In this document: positions 34,721-47,528 of the stretch, piece after piece
Numbering within the stretch: the stretch's first letter is position 1
Layout of the letters: each line of letters starts with the position of its first letter
Assembly: GCF_030247195.1 (NCBI RefSeq)
Contig: NC_080670.1
Coordinates: forward strand, 160,034,580-160,098,579
Reading direction: 5' to 3'
From: Topomyia yanbarensis
Taxonomy: Eukaryota; Arthropoda; Insecta; Diptera; Culicidae
DNA: 64,000 bases
Position numbers and translations under genes: made by a program
The notes under the pieces: generated by a model
What the model saw: the letters and a program-made list of their open reading frames with translations, nothing else
What the model was told of the DNA's origin: nothing
The model's database searches: none

Positions 34721-35069
34721 TCACATTACTTGGTGTACCACTTAAAATTTTCTCTTCACTAGTTCACTGATTTCCTACCCACTCGTAACTGTACTGTGCA
34801 CTTTGTTTGTGGTATTCGGATGCCGCACGTTCGCTGTACTCGTTTCGATGGACAAAGTAACCTAAATTCGAAAGCAATTCCATTCGTAAGGGCCCTGCTA
34901 CTGCTCCAAGGCATACATTCTTGCAGCACAACGCCGCTGTTTTCCTGGCTCTATCCACATACGCGAACAAACTGGTAGGATGCCGAGGCCGGTCCGGTGG
35001 TTCTGGGTGGTGCTAGACTTCCGATACGCCTGCGCCACGACGATCCGAAACCAATACTTCGTCTCACAC

Positions 35070-36540
35070 CATTCATCTAGTCTCCGGCGATGGACTTAGA
35101 CCACACCGATGGAGAGTTCCCCGACGAGTATGCTAAGACTAGTGTCCTTGCATTTCGTGTATTCTTCCGCATGTAGCATTCCACATCCTCAGACAGAGTG
35201 ATGCAGATGGGGATCATCCGTGCAGTGACGCATTCTGCATCCGCCGTTAGGTACGCACTCGCGACACGAACAGTCATTTGGCGAAACGTACTTGTCAAAT
35301 TCGTTCGGTTCCGCTTTGAGTTCAGCGCAGCAGGCCGGGTCGAAACGCCATAGCTCAGTATTGAGGATGAGACACCCATCAGGAGATGTCCATCGCTGCA
35401 TCTTGCTTCTCCGATTTTCGGCGTGATTGTTGCGTTAGTTATCCTCGCTGCATTCTCACATAAATAGTCGACGTAGTTATTGAAATTTAGTCGATCGTCG
35501 AACATCACACCCAGGGGCTTCAGCGCACACGTCGATGGAATTGAGGATCCACCGGAACTGGTCACGGTACTTTGGAATTTTTATGGTTGCTAACAGGACT
35601 ACTTTCGTCTTGTGGTGAACCAGCTGTAACTGTGCAGCAATAGCCCCTCAGCAGGCGCTGTTGAACGCGTCTTTCTCCTCGATCTACCGTTGAAATTCCT
35701 TTTCGGAGTCCAACTGCCTCTGAGATAGATCGTAGGAGACCCGATTGACACCCAAGTAACCAGCGTCTGCATTAACGTACGGCGTAGGCGGCCATGCGTT
35801 TGGGTCGTGTTTCGGTAAGAGATACTCCACGGTAGTCTTCAATTTGCCAGCGCACATTTCAGCTGGCTTCGTTGGACCCTTGATCTTGGCCAACACGAAA
35901 CGGTAAACGTTGTCCCAGGGGTTGGCGTCTACTTCTCTGCACAGTTCATTATAGCAGGTGGACTAGCTAAATACTATCTCTCGTTTAAAAGCGGCCCTGT
36001 CACTTCCACCAATAAGCAGGACACCGGCAGTTCCTCTGCTGCAATTGCCTCGGTATTGTTACATCAAACGACCTCGCTGGTGTTTCCGACAGCTTATCGG
36101 CGTCCGGAATTGGTGCTATCTGTACGAAATACTTCGGCTCTTGTCGAAGTCCTCCATCTTACAGTACAATTCTTCCGAGCAATTGTGTAGTGGATCGCCT
36201 GGTGGTCGTTTATGAGTGTACTAGTGGCAACTCATGTTATCCATCAGCGGCGAACTGCAGAATGCTATGTCCATGATAGATCACAAGTCTTCACGGAATA
36301 GTGAAACCTTTGTTGCACAGCCTTACATCCAGCTTAGCCAGGACTTCCAACAAGCTGTTACCGCTTTCGTTAGTCAGATTACTACCCCACTTCACGGCCC
36401 AAGCGTTAAGTTCTCCTTTTATAATAACCGGTGTTAGTCCGACTAACAAGTCGGTTGGTGCGTTCAACATCCGATTGTACTGCTATGTTGTCCACCTTGG
36501 GGAGCATAACTGCTACATACGAATACGCAGTTGATCTTAG
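35070..36540 (-). pseudogene. R1/LOA-type ORF2 remnant with internal deletion
   Basis: Minus strand, 5' to 3'. The endonuclease piece IIKGELNAWAVKWGSNLTN, then ERGNSLLEVLAKLD, is near 36430-36330. The RT start is near 35900 (DANPWDNVYRFVLAKIKGP). A deleted RT core leads straight to VHHKTKVVLLATIKI near 35600. The thumb is at 35565-35077 (LKPLGVMFDDRLNFNNYVDY, FRQMTVRVASAYLTADAE). The same order and motifs occur in the R1 element at 10081-12200. Confidence 0.7.
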
Positions 36541-37197
36541 CAATTTCGAAATCATATGTTTTCATATCCGCTCTTTCTTTTGCTCGAGAGTTTTTCACAA
36601 TTAACTCGGAGCCTTGCATAATAAGCCTATTTAGCTCCCGACTTTTCTCTTGCTTTCCGTCATTCTTTCCATATATTGCGTCGTTTCAATCCTCTGTGTG
36701 CTTGGGCCATTTAGCCACTTCACTCAAATTTTCTCCAGCGGTAAGCAGTTTGCTCCTGATTCCATAAGCCATTTAGCTCCGATTTCCGTGAGTTATTTAG
36801 ATCCCAGCTTTGTCGCGATCTACTCGGATAGTCCATGGAGGTGAACTTAGCTTACTCCGACTGAGAGTTCCTCGGGGGCGGAATTTCTAATACTAATATC
36901 CGTTTCTTTGAGCGTTGGTGGGATTTCTCTCCGTAATGATGACCATTTAGAGAGCCAATTTGCCCCAGCGGGGGACTTAGCCTACTCAACGGGCAACTTG
37001 TAAAATATTTTTAGAAGATAACTTTACCCAAAGGAACTTTCTATTTGAAATATTAGGCACATTTTTGACGAACATTTTAAATTTTTGATACATGAAATAT
37101 TTTGGGAGTGTTTTGTCTCCAAAACACCCCCTGCTACTACGCCACTGGATATCAGGTATATTTTTTAAACAAAGACGAGGACTCGGAATCGGTTGTA
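36541..37197. other. Stretch with R1/LOA 3'-region echo
   Basis: 36805-36870 ('cgatctactcggatagtcca', 'gaacttagcttactccgact', 'gagagttcct') parallels 28938-29000 and 35080-35120. It is probably another 3' piece of the same LINE family. Nothing else seen. Confidence 0.4.
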
Positions 37198-37207
37198 GAT
37201 TTAGAGC

Positions 37208-37778
37208 AAAGACAAGACGTGACAATAGGGAGGGGGGGGGGTTTGTTCCAATTATACTTCAGAATGGTCCAGCTCCTGATAGGTTGATTCTGACTTTTTG
37301 CACCGTACGCAATGTTACTGCAGGGATAGCGAAATGATGTTTGACAGTGTTGTTATATTTATCGGAAAAGATTGTCATTACTTTTGGCAAATGAAATTAT
37401 TATAGTTAAAAAAGTGAAAATGACTAAATTGAACAGAAATTGTGCGGCAAATTGAAACAAGTATTTATCATGCATTTACCGTATATGTGGCTGATTAACA
37501 TTAACAAAAATAAGACAGAAACCACACTATATTCTAATTTTTTTTCAGAAAATGGCTTCCTTGAACCTTACTAAACACCCATGATGTGGAAAAACGGTTC
37601 CCTTCATCAATATAGTGAATTCAAGATACAAAATATTGCCGGCATAAAATAAATTAACAAGATTTCATTTTCACTAAAAAAATAGCAACACTGTTCGGAA
37701 GATTTCGGCAGGGTGAAAATGTGCGAAATGAATATTGTCGAAGGAAAATTAAGAAGCCGATTCTCACATCTTGTCTTA
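37208..37778. mobile_element. MITE with 9-10 bp target duplication, copy 1
   Basis: Begins AAAGACAAGACGTGACAAT and ends with the inverse of TAAGACAAGA. It is flanked by the direct repeat GATTTAGAGC (37198-37207 and 37779-37788), a 10-bp target duplication. A C/G-run sits near one end. The length of 571 bp, lack of coding sequence and TSD size fit a Mutator-like MITE (inference). Confidence 0.75.
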
Positions 37779-37899
37779 GATTTAGAGCAAGAGTTCTGAC
37801 CGAAACCTGCCAGCATTGCGAGTGAAATAGTCCTCAAAATGTAAAAACGTATTTACAACATAACATGACTTCTTCTAGTTCTAGTTATTTTCACCAATG

Positions 37900-38390
37900 C
37901 CAGAGAGGTGACACTCCCTGGACTGGATATCGACCCATCAGCTCATGGGCCGGGGACTAGGGGCAGATCACTTGTGATGCATTTTAAAAAATCAGCGAAA
38001 TTAAATGCATTTATTTCCATCAAAATAGAAATTTATAATGTATTTTGCGTTGCGTGTAAGACGTCAAAACCCAACAGAAAGACTAGCCCTACATTAAACA
38101 AAACGTTGAACAAAGTGGATCAGCGTAGGACGTTTGTTAAACAAACTTTTCTGCGAGGGAGTGCAAAGCTGATGCAAAAATGGAAATTAAATGCATTTTG
38201 TCTAATTTGATGCAAATTTGTTAATCATTCTTAGAGTGATCTGCCCCTAGGCCGGGGACCAACGCCAAGGCGTGATTTTTCTCACCTCAGAAAAATCTCA
38301 ACGACCCCCACTGGGATTGAACCCAGACCAACTGGGGTGAGTGGCGGTCACGCTTAACACCCAACCATCGGCGCCGTCAGATGTCTTCAA
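37900..38390 (-). mobile_element. tRNA-like SINE, split by a hAT MITE
   Basis: On the minus strand the right part reads GACGGCGCCGATGGTTGGGT, then 'gttaagcgtgac', and 'ctgggttcaatcccagtggg', a tRNA-like A/B-box arrangement with a T-loop GGTTCAATCC. The body continues to 'cgccttggcgttggtccccgg', where the MITE 37957-38250 interrupts, and resumes beyond 37956. It belongs to a different SINE family from the three copies at 21069, 23475 and 47529. Confidence 0.55.
37957..38250. mobile_element. hAT-like MITE with perfect 8-bp target duplication
   Basis: Perfect 16-bp terminal inverted repeats CTAGGGGCAGATCACT enclose 294 bp. GCCGGGGA flanks both sides (37949-37956, 38251-38258). An 8-bp duplication and short TIRs are the hAT pattern. 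The uninterrupted target reads as a continuous SINE. No transposase is encoded. Confidence 0.85.
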
Positions 38391-38490
38391 AATGAAGACA
38401 TTTCACATAAATGTGGTAAAGCTATAGACAACTATAGACAGAACATTGATTTCACATCTGGCCTTGCTGAATGCAAGTTATGACAGATGA

Positions 38491-39106
38491 GGTAAAACAC
38501 ACCGTGTTACATAGCGTTACTTTCCGAGCCACAGTTTAATGAATAACATGTGCAGAGCTCTTTGTTTACTCTTGTTGATCATATCAGTAGACAGATTTTC
38601 TAAAGAACAGCAACCGTAAACAAAGAGTGCAACTAATGTCATTTCGGTCGAGCTGCGGCTCGGAAAGTAACGCATTTAACTATAGATACTATATGCATAG
38701 TTAGGCGAACACAAAAGCCGGAAAACTGCCAGCTCTTATTTTAGGAAGAAACCACTGGCATCTCATGTAAATGTTCAAGCTCTAGCGTAACAGTTTTATT
38801 GTTGACGTCATTAGTAAGAACTTTGCACGAACGAATAGCAAAACGAATTTTCAGATTTTTGCGAATACTGGTGATACAGAAAAAAATAATGTTTATTTTT
38901 GTTTGTCCACGCTCGATAACACAAGGAAAGAGTAAAATAATAATCACCATAATCACAATACCTTTTCCATATACATCCGAAAAGAACATGTTATGTGACG
39001 TCATGTTCGATTGGCTCCGGCATTTGACATGTTCAATTGGCTCCGCTCAGTGTCTCCGCCTAACTATGAATATAGTAACTATATATTTAACACAGTGTGT
39101 TTTACT
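38491..39106. repeat. Nested foldback elements
   Basis: Three inverted pairs lie inside one another or side by side: 38491-38513 with 39084-39106 (GGTAAAACACACCGTGTTAC type), 38515-38534 with 38653-38672 (CGTTACTTTCCGAGCCACAG, one mismatch) and 38673-38707 with 39052-39089 (TTTAACTATAG...CATAGTTAGGCG). An ORF at 38799-39308 crosses element ends and is probably spurious. Confidence 0.65.
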
Positions 39107-39135
39107 TAATCCCAATCACCAAATTTTCAGAGACC

Positions 39136-39710
39136 TAAGACAAGACGTGACAATCGGCTTCTTATTTTTCCTTCGACATTCTTCTTTTTGCACAATTCTA
39201 CCCTGCCGAAATCTTCCGAACAGTGTTGCTATTTTTATCAATGAAAATAGAGTCTTGTTAATTTATTTTATGTCGGCAATATTTTGTATCTTGAATTCAC
39301 TATATTGATGCAGGGAACCGTTTTTTTCATGTCATGGGTGTTCAGTAAGGTTTGATGAAGCCCTTTTCCGAATAATTTTAGATTATTTTGTGGTTTCTGT
39401 CTTATTTTTGTTAAAGTTAATCAACCACGTATAGCGGCAAATTCCAAAAAAAATACTTGTTCACTTTACCGCACAAGTTCTGTTCAATTTAGTTATTTTT
39501 ACTTTTTTTAACGATCATAATTTTATTTGCCAAAAGTAATGACAATCTTTTCTTATAAATATAGCAACACTGCCAAGCATCATTTCGCTATCCCTGCAGT
39601 AACATTGCGTACGGTGCAAAAAGTCAGAATCAACCAATCAGGAGCTGGACCATTCTGACGTAAAATTGGAACAAAAACGCCCCCCCCCCCTATTGTCACG
39701 TCTTGTCTTA
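39136..39710. mobile_element. MITE copy 2, inverted relative to copy 1
   Basis: TAAGACAAGACGTGACAAT at the left and its exact inverse at the right; 575 bp. Over its length it is the reverse complement of 37208-37778. Flanks TTCAGAGACC and GGCGGAGACC agree at 7 of 10 positions and may be a worn target duplication. Confidence 0.8.
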
Positions 39711-42700
39711 GGCGGAGACCGCTCTGTTAGATTTCTGTCAGTCTTGGCTTGGCAGCCTTGTCCGATTTTTGCGCGTATCCCGGTCGGGTTAGGTGAGCTA
39801 GGGCGAACTCGGTTTCGCTCGCGCTTTCTGGCAAATTTTGACTGGAGCCGAGCAAAACCATGGCATAACTCAAGACGGATACAGGTGTGCACATTTTTTT
39901 TCTGTGTGTGAGTGCGGTTGTTATTTTTCTTTGATGAAGCCGAAAAAACAAGAGGATATGAAAAAGGAAAGCACAAACAGTTGACGTAGCGGGCCCTTCT
40001 GTTGCCATAAGTTTTGTTTCGGTTCGGTTATAGTTAATTTAATCGGTTTTTTTCGAGGAAAAAAGTGTCCATAAGTGTTCTAAGCGATAGATCCGAAGTG
40101 AAGCTCGGTCTTTTCTCACTTTTCATTGTGCGCCAATGTTTGATGTTTACTTCAAGGGCCCCGGCCGCCATGCTTAATTTTGCAAGTATAATACTAATAC
40201 ACTCAAAAGTGTCAAATGTTCCCACCTTTCTCTCCATCTTGGGCATAACTCGGACTGTGCGCAGATCCGGGCAATTCCTACCTGGTACAATTTAGCAGGA
40301 ATCGAGCAAAACATCTGGCAAAGATGTGGCCGGAAGCGTACAGAGATCTTGGCCGTACATTCCTGGCTGGATTCTGGATAAAAGTGAGCAGCATCGGTTG
40401 CTTTAACCGCTTCTGTCAGACGGTTGTTGCATTTCAGTGAATTCTTTGCCAGAATTCTCGCACAAATCGCGCAAAATGCTCGCAGAAACTCGCTTTGCTC
40501 AACTTTTGCTAACTTTCTGCTTGTCGCGGTGACTGGGATTTACCAAGGTCTGTTTACCCAGTCAAAAAGGGCAAGTTGCTGGCTAATGGGGGCTATTTGC
40601 CAACTCGGATGCGCTAATTGCCCTTCAATTTGCCAGCAAATTGCTGGCAATTAGGGGGCTATTTCAAATGCAACATTTGGGCGATTTGTCACCGTCATTT
40701 TTTAGCCGCTCTACCCGCCCTTAAATCGCCCCCAAATCGCCCAGGGAACGCGCCATTTAATCGCCCTTAATTGCCTAATATGAAAATTACAAATATTACT
40801 TATTTTCGGATTCATTATCTACTCACATAAACTTATCACTACACTAGGTAATCACCACCAAACTATAGGAAGAATCAATGGTGAAACTGGCATTGCACAC
40901 CAAAACTTACCACAATCTGACTTTTTTTCCACTATATTTACACACGATTCCACAATTTCCCACATTCGTTGGCTAAATGAAGTGCACTAGACAAACAAAA
41001 TACAAGCGAGAAAACGCCAGTCGTTTAAAAAAAAACTATTTTAAGCTTAAGCCAAACATGAACCGCCATGTTTGAAAAACGCAAAAACAACCAATTCCTT
41101 TTCAGCCGCCAGAAAATTTGTCTAAGTATTGAAATTGCCTTTAAATCGCATTCGCAAATTGCATTTGTTCCTAGGAGCAATTAGCACAGGCGAGTTGAGT
41201 TAAACGTCAAACTGTTTAAATCGCCTGACCATGTTCGTCCGCATTTTTTGATAGGGTACTGACGTGTTGAAGGACGCATCGTTCTATGGATGTAATGCAG
41301 AGCATTTCAGTATTTCTTGTGTAAAAATTGGATTCAAGCCGCACTGCGCACTTAATATTCTTCTAATAAATTCTTTTCATATACTGGTTAGCTTGACTGG
41401 CCTGTCTATGAGAATACAATCTCTATCACTTGGAATACATGTGTTTTGACGGTACGCCATTTTCAGTAGCAATTTGATTACTAGCACTTTGAAAGTGCGG
41501 AATGCAGGTTAGTAGAATGTGCTAAATTAATGTAACATTGCAAGATAACGTCATATGAGTAAACATGCTCGAAAAAATGACAGTTCCGCGAGCTTGTTTA
41601 CGTGGTGTTAGAATTAGAACCAAATTTCTTGAGCTGGGTGGAATTAAAAATATTCTTTCTGGCTTTCTGAACTATCCAAAAAGTGAGGTTATACATTTTC
41701 ATGCAATATTGTATGCCTGCATATTTTTCGTATATATGGAGTGGCTACAAATGTCAACACGGCTTGCATGTGTGTTTTGAATTTTCTTTCGTTTGAGATT
41801 GGTGGACACGAAAAGGGAACCCGTGATAAGCCTGTTATTAAAACTTTTTGGATCTCATTTTTTTTTTCTCAAAATTTACTAATAAAACTCGGAAGAAATG
41901 AAAGATCCATCTCTCGCACCATCAAGCTGTATAACGAAAACCGGTGTTTGGAAAATCTATCCAAGACCTGTCCGAAAACGCACTGTTAGCAGTCCTGACG
42001 CCATTAACCGTTATGTGTCCGACGCGGTACCCGGGTACCTTTTTAGGTTTCAATTAATAAAATTCCCATGTTTTATCCATAGTTGGAAATTGAAACTTTT
42101 GTGACATCTTAGAACATCACTAAGTCAAGCTTTTGGGCTAATAATGTTGTTGATATAGTAAGGGGGAGTGAGGAGAGGCTCCTGATTTTTTTTACTACGT
42201 AACAGGCCGACGTGGGTACCAGGGTACCCACAAAACTGAAATACCAATAACTAAGGTAATTTCCAACCAATTTTGATACTTTTTGGTATTTTGGATTCGG
42301 GAACTCATCCAATTTTAGACTTGATAAAAACGAATCGGGTTACTTCATTCAGTTCCCGGGAATCCAGATTTCCGGAAGCATGTTCCAGTGCTGGGATACT
42401 ATTTGTGAATTTCATTGGAATACTAGCAATATGGGTATCAAAATTCATGGAATTGCATCAGTGGGCTATATCTCGTGGTTTTCGATCAATTTGGTTATTT
42501 GACCACGGAACGGACGTTCCGGAGCAGGTTCCCATGGGGCCGTGAGTGGCCATTTCATTCCAATTTCATTTTTCAAACTGCCATAGGGTTCCGTAACAAC
42601 AAATAACAGACTTCCGAGACAATTTGAAGAGTTTTGATACTCATACTGCTAGTACATTATTTAAATTTACTAGTCATACCCTAGTACTGGAACATTGCTC

Positions 42701-42737
42701 CGAAAAATCCGGATTACCCTAATTATTTGAAAAAACT
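39711..42737. other. Non-coding stretch, repeat-like in parts
   Basis: 40460-40760 is rich in iterated 'tcgccc' and 'ttgccagcaaattgctggcaat' palindromes, probably part of an unidentified repeat that may extend to about 41240. 42030-42240 holds 'acccgggtacc' and 'gtaccagggtaccc'. No coding motif was found. Confidence 0.35.
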
Positions 42738-42980
42738 CCCTCCTGATTCGAGCCTGCAACCCCAGTATCTAGCGGGGAAATTAAATAGATCAAATGTGTT
42801 GGGTGGCAGTGGCGGTTGTGTGTGATCTCGCTCTAGAGGCAGTGATACGATAGCTGTTACCAATGCAATGATCATGTGTTCTTTCTGGGACATCATCATA
42901 GCCCAGGAGTAGCATAAGGTTTTGTGCATTGGGCAGGAGTCCCAAGGGTTGCAGGTTCGAATCCTCCCTCTGGGTGGATT
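42738..42980. repeat. Inverted pair of tRNA-like B-box sequences
   Basis: 'gattcgagcctgcaacccc' at about 42744 and 'gggttgcaggttcgaatcct' at about 42946 are inverted copies. The second has the T-loop consensus GGTTCGAATCC. They enclose about 190 bp. It could be two facing SINE ends or one foldback SINE. There is no cloverleaf I would call a functional tRNA. Confidence 0.5.
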
Positions 42981-44441
42981 TTTTTCTTCGCATAAATGTT
43001 TTCGTTTAATTCAACACTTCGATCTGGTTTTCCCATTCAATTCCACCAAATAGTCCCACACCAACCAGCAAAAGGATTGGGTATATGCTGCACATCAATC
43101 TTCTATTCTTCGTGACGAACTGGGTGTTGAAAGGTTTCCACATATCGCCATCTCCTTAATCTAGAGCCGCACCAAAAGCGAGACCATATGTTTAATAGCT
43201 TCTCTAATTTAAACCACGAAACGCGTTCATCGATCGAACCTATCATTCCCAAGTTAATATTATTTGAACTTCCAAACGGCTTAAGTATTCTCCGAAACTT
43301 TTCAGCAAGATGCCGAACGAAAACTTCTCCACCAAATGATGATAAAGTAAGTCTGGAGAATCTCTGAACCACATGATGATAAATTGAGTACCAGCTGCTG
43401 ATACTGCTGCAGCTTCTGGCTTCTGCGGTTGCCAAGACAAACCGAAGCCCCCATAGTACCCCTTCGGAATAGAAATTCGCTCATTGCTGTCAGACTTCTT
43501 CGTCGTCCGGTCGGACCGTTCGGTTGAAGTAAAAGTAACATTACTGTACCACCTTTCCACTTCACCTGGGAATGTGAGTAATTTACATAAATTATGCGAA
43601 CTTACTCACTAAAAGAAAAACAGGTATTAATTTACAGCTCCGTCGTTCTGTTTTCTGTTTCGTCGCTGACACCTTCCCCCTTCCCCTGCGCCAGTGAATT
43701 TGTTCCACTCAAGTGAAGGGAATAAAGTTTTACATTTTTCCCCGCAACGATTCTCCGTGATAAATAATAAATATGAATAATAAATAGTAAGTTGCAGTAC
43801 TCGTCGGAAAAAAATGGTGGGTGAGCACACGGAACCGAAAACTTTTCGGCTTAGAAAGAAAGCCGGGCGTGAAGGAAACAACTTACGAAAAAGTTGTTCT
43901 ACTCCACCCTGCTGTAAAGCTCCTTGAATGAAAAAAGTCCCTGTTTACCGTTAGCTAGACGAACGTAATGAGTTTAAATAGAGAACTTTTGCTGATAGTG
44001 AAGCGGTAATTCTGCTGCTGGTTTCTGTTCAAATGGTGGAAGCTGCCCAGCGGAAGAAATGCGGCTCGCTTAAACTATGGCTCATTCGTTTTGGCAGCAG
44101 CAGCTTTCGGACTGATAGGTTATTTATTCTGCGTACAATTTAACTCTGGGTGTATCTTTTCTATTTTATTAAATTATGAAACTTTAAGTTCTGCTAGAAA
44201 TGTTTTAAATCAATTTCGACAGTAAAGTTTCTTCTTTGACAATCATAGGCAAATCATTTGTACGGAAAATATGAATTACCCAATAAAAGAAGCTCAACTG
44301 TGCGCCGATTTCCCCTAATGGAGATTGAACATGTTGGTCCTATTTTTAAAATCGAAAACGAAATTCACCCGAAGAAGGCTTAGTAGTAAGAACCGTGCGC
44401 CTCATGGTGAAATGAAATACTTGATAGGTTTCTAAGCTCAC

Positions 44442-44498
44442 CGGTTTGAATTGGCCTTCAGAGAGTTCAGCGAGGGCCTGCTGATTGGTTGACGTGAA
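44442..44498 (-). CDS. Weak candidate ADAM prodomain exon
   Basis: A minus-strand frame open from about 44537 reads FPNTIHTLLYDKFTSTNQQA and then LAELSEGQFKP before a consensus donor GTGAGC (44441-44436). The donor is phase 0, so QFKP would join in frame to KHPHVIFEAR of exon 31809-32099. A possible AG acceptor lies at 44500-44499. The peptide looks protein-like, but I cannot match it to a prodomain. A chance ORF with a chance donor is a real alternative. Confidence 0.22.
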
Positions 44499-45113
44499 CT
44501 TATCGTACAGCAGAGTATGTATTGTATTAGGAAACACAAAGTCACGGATGGTAATTTAAAAAAAAGGAATGGATATATTTCAGCATAGAAAATTCCCTGT
44601 AATTGTAAATCTAATCCAATATTTAGATATTGGTTACAGGTTCTTGGATTTACACTCAGATGCGTAAATAAATAGTACTTCGAGGAACTAATACGATTTG
44701 GCTGTAACGTAATATTTCACATCCAGCAATCATATTTTCGCCTCCCTACGTCATTTATCCAGAGCAGTTGGAAATCACAAGTTTATTCGCTGGAAATGGT
44801 TTCCAATTCAAATTCCATTAACTCACGTTAGTCGAGCGCGCCTGGCGCAGTTAGTTCGTGTGCGTGTTTTCAGTTGCTTCCCTAAACACCAGAAAATTGT
44901 TTTTAACACAGTGCACTAGCGCCTGCCTGCTACACCTTCCCCCCACTACGTGTGTTGAGAGCCTTCTCTGTCTCGACAAGTAATGTTCCATCCCCAGCGA
45001 TGCCAACGAGTATGAGAGTATAGCTGAAGGAGCTGCAATTATGTCGCAACTAAAGCGCAAATTGCGTTCCATTGTGTGCGAAACGAGCGTTTTAGGGGTT
45101 CACCTCTTTAAAC

Positions 45114-45137
45114 AATCCCGCCCCGTACCGGGCGCCA
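45114..45137 (-). other. LTR-retrotransposon primer-site-like motif
   Basis: Minus strand TGGCGCCCGGTACGGGGC, 3 nt after 'cacagta'. TGGCGCC is the start of many tRNA-primed binding sites. A 73-codon ORF starting MERNLRFSCD follows at 45072. No LTR pair or gag/pol sequence is seen, so this may be a fragment or coincidence. Confidence 0.25.
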
Positions 45138-47528
45138 GTTACTGTGCAGCATGTGTGCTTCGGCGAGAATTTACCCGGATCTGATTTCCATAACTGGCGA
45201 ATGTTTCAGGTGAGACCGGGCTGCGGCGGAAGTGGAAGCTTTTTGAACTCTGATCTGGCCCTAATATGGGTTGCAAAAATTGTGAGCCCAAAGGCGCTAC
45301 TTTCCTATCCCTTTTTATGACGTTGTATCGATTTTTGGCAAACCTGTAACATGTTTAAACATTCACAAACTTTTTGGGTACTCGAGAGTTTTGTTTCAGA
45401 AGCACTTGAACCGGACTTATTTATTCTGCATACCAAAGTCTCACATTTCTCGATGGGATTATTGGAAACTGACAATGAGGGAAGAAACTAGGTGGTGCCA
45501 CAGAGCCTTTATTAAATTTAAATTTGTTCCGCTGTATCGGCAATATTATAAATCTTTCATTCGAGATGCAAATTCTGATTCCATTTTCATAGGACGAGCT
45601 TTTGAGTTAAGACCGTACGGTCCGATTCAGCTTGCTATAGTTTCTTTTCGAAAGGAAACCTGTCAAACATTAGCATGTCTGAAATGCTACCTTCGCTGAC
45701 AAATGAGTACGATATAACCTTATATTAAAATCCTTCTACTTTAAACGGTAGACGTAAAGCAGTAAAAGATATTCTCGCACAAATTTCAAGTTCGATTGAG
45801 AACCGAAGAAACGTTGACCCTGCCAAAACCAACACGAAACCGCGTAACTCTTCGAACCGCAATAAAAAACGACAAACAACATAAAATGTAGAATTAATTG
45901 AATATCCATGTTAAACAATTATCGTACCACCATCCGCAAATTTCTTTCTAACACGACTGTGAAAATGGTGCCAAATGCGACGGAGATCCCCCTCAAGGGC
46001 CACCCAAAACACCGGACTCCCCTTTTACCCTAAGTACGGGGATGGCTTCTCCTACATCCGCCACACGCTTTGACTGGCGGCTGTCCCCAAGGGTTCACCG
46101 AAAACAGTTTTGTCACTACGATTTTTTCCACCTTCCTATATACAATCAACCTACCAAACAACTGAAGCAGGGATGGAGCAGAACGTAGTTTATACCGTTT
46201 CGACGACGCCGCCATCGTCTTCCCATTAGAACGTTGTTGTTTTTATGATTATTACGTTATACATGAAAAAACACGCACACGTACCCAATTGGGTTATTTC
46301 AGGTCACCCCCGTTTCCGGTATTATGGCGGAGAAAGGATTTTTTTTCTCGATTGGGTAGTAGTAGAGGCGAAAATGGTTTGTTGTTTGTTTTTGATGGGG
46401 TTCAAAACGAATTTTGGTCCACTTAACGCCGAAGGAGGGGAGTCTGCTTCTTTGATCTAAATGGTCCGAGGTGCGATTTGTGTGTTTGTGATAGGGTGCT
46501 GTGTATTGGTTTCCGAGTTGAAAAGAAGAAAGGTTTTCTATGAAAAATTATCCCGATGAGGTGTTTAGAAGGAGCAGGACATGATTTTGAACGTGGAACT
46601 GAGGAATGATGCTAGATTATGAAAAGTTTAATTTAAAACTAAACCGTATTCGAGATAAATTTATTCATATACTCAAAAATTAAATATCCAATATAAATCT
46701 TTTCGTTAATCGTTTGTATATAATTATATTTCACCTAAAAATCATTAGTTACCGTCCGCTGATCTAGACTGCCCGGCAGACCCTAGCTGGCAGGGCGGCC
46801 TAGGTGTTCCTACCAAGATATTTACAATTTTCGTAACACAACAAATCCATATAAACTTTTCAATAGGGCTAATAAGATTTGTAAACAAACTTTTGTTTTG
46901 CTAATTTCTCTTGATTTGTTATAATTTTAACACAGAAAACATTTGAAATTGATTCTACCAAGGTTTAAGATGTTGATTCATGTGTATTTTTCATGAAATT
47001 CAACTCGGCAGCGGAATAATTCGTGAAATAAGTTCGTTTATAAAAATCTCATTAGCCCTTTCGAAGAATTAATACTGAAATAAAAAACTAAACAAATAAA
47101 TCACTTTTACCCTTTTATTGCACCTCCAAAATCTCACTGCTATTGCTAAGGTTGATTTGCTGTTTGTTGAACTGCTAGCGGAATGGCAGATGGGTTCCTC
47201 CGTCCGGCCGGGACAACAACTATAGCGTTCTGTTGCTTTACCTTCGTTGGCTGCTTTGTCAGCGGTCGTTGGCAATTGGCTAGGAAGATGAGCTATGCTC
47301 CTTTGTCGGAACTTCCCCAGCGTTTGTGGTGGACAAATCACTGGTTTCTTTGCTACCCGCAACGCGCCTAAAAGTGTTCTCGTTTCTCCGACTAACCGCA
47401 AAGGATCCAAAGCTCCCGCCTCTCTCACTGTAGAGGATAATCCGAAAGTGCTTTGCTCGTCCTCTGCAGATAAAGGCCAAGGGAAAGTAAAAATGTAAAG
47501 TAACGGCTTCACCTGCGAAGAATACTAG

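Larger units (their letters stand above)
42981..47528. other. Stretch with few supported features
   Basis: Besides the weak exon candidate (44442-44498) and the primer-site-like motif (45114-45137), I see no gene. ORFs at 43103-43565, 45391-45699 and 47069-47512 (both strands) lack recognisable motifs. Confidence 0.35.

Noticed and set aside
38799..39308. 169-codon plus-strand ORF
   Set aside because: It crosses the boundaries of two different inverted-repeat elements and has no motif.
44820..45300. Host promoter or CpG-like island
   Set aside because: Somewhat GC-richer, but there is no TATA/Inr/DPE arrangement I can support; the primer-site-like motif suggests a retroelement fragment instead.
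45736..45918. Minus-strand ORF with a signal-peptide-like start as the ADAM first exon
   Set aside because: A hydrophobic start alone is common by chance in AT-rich DNA; there is no splice donor in phase and no prodomain match.
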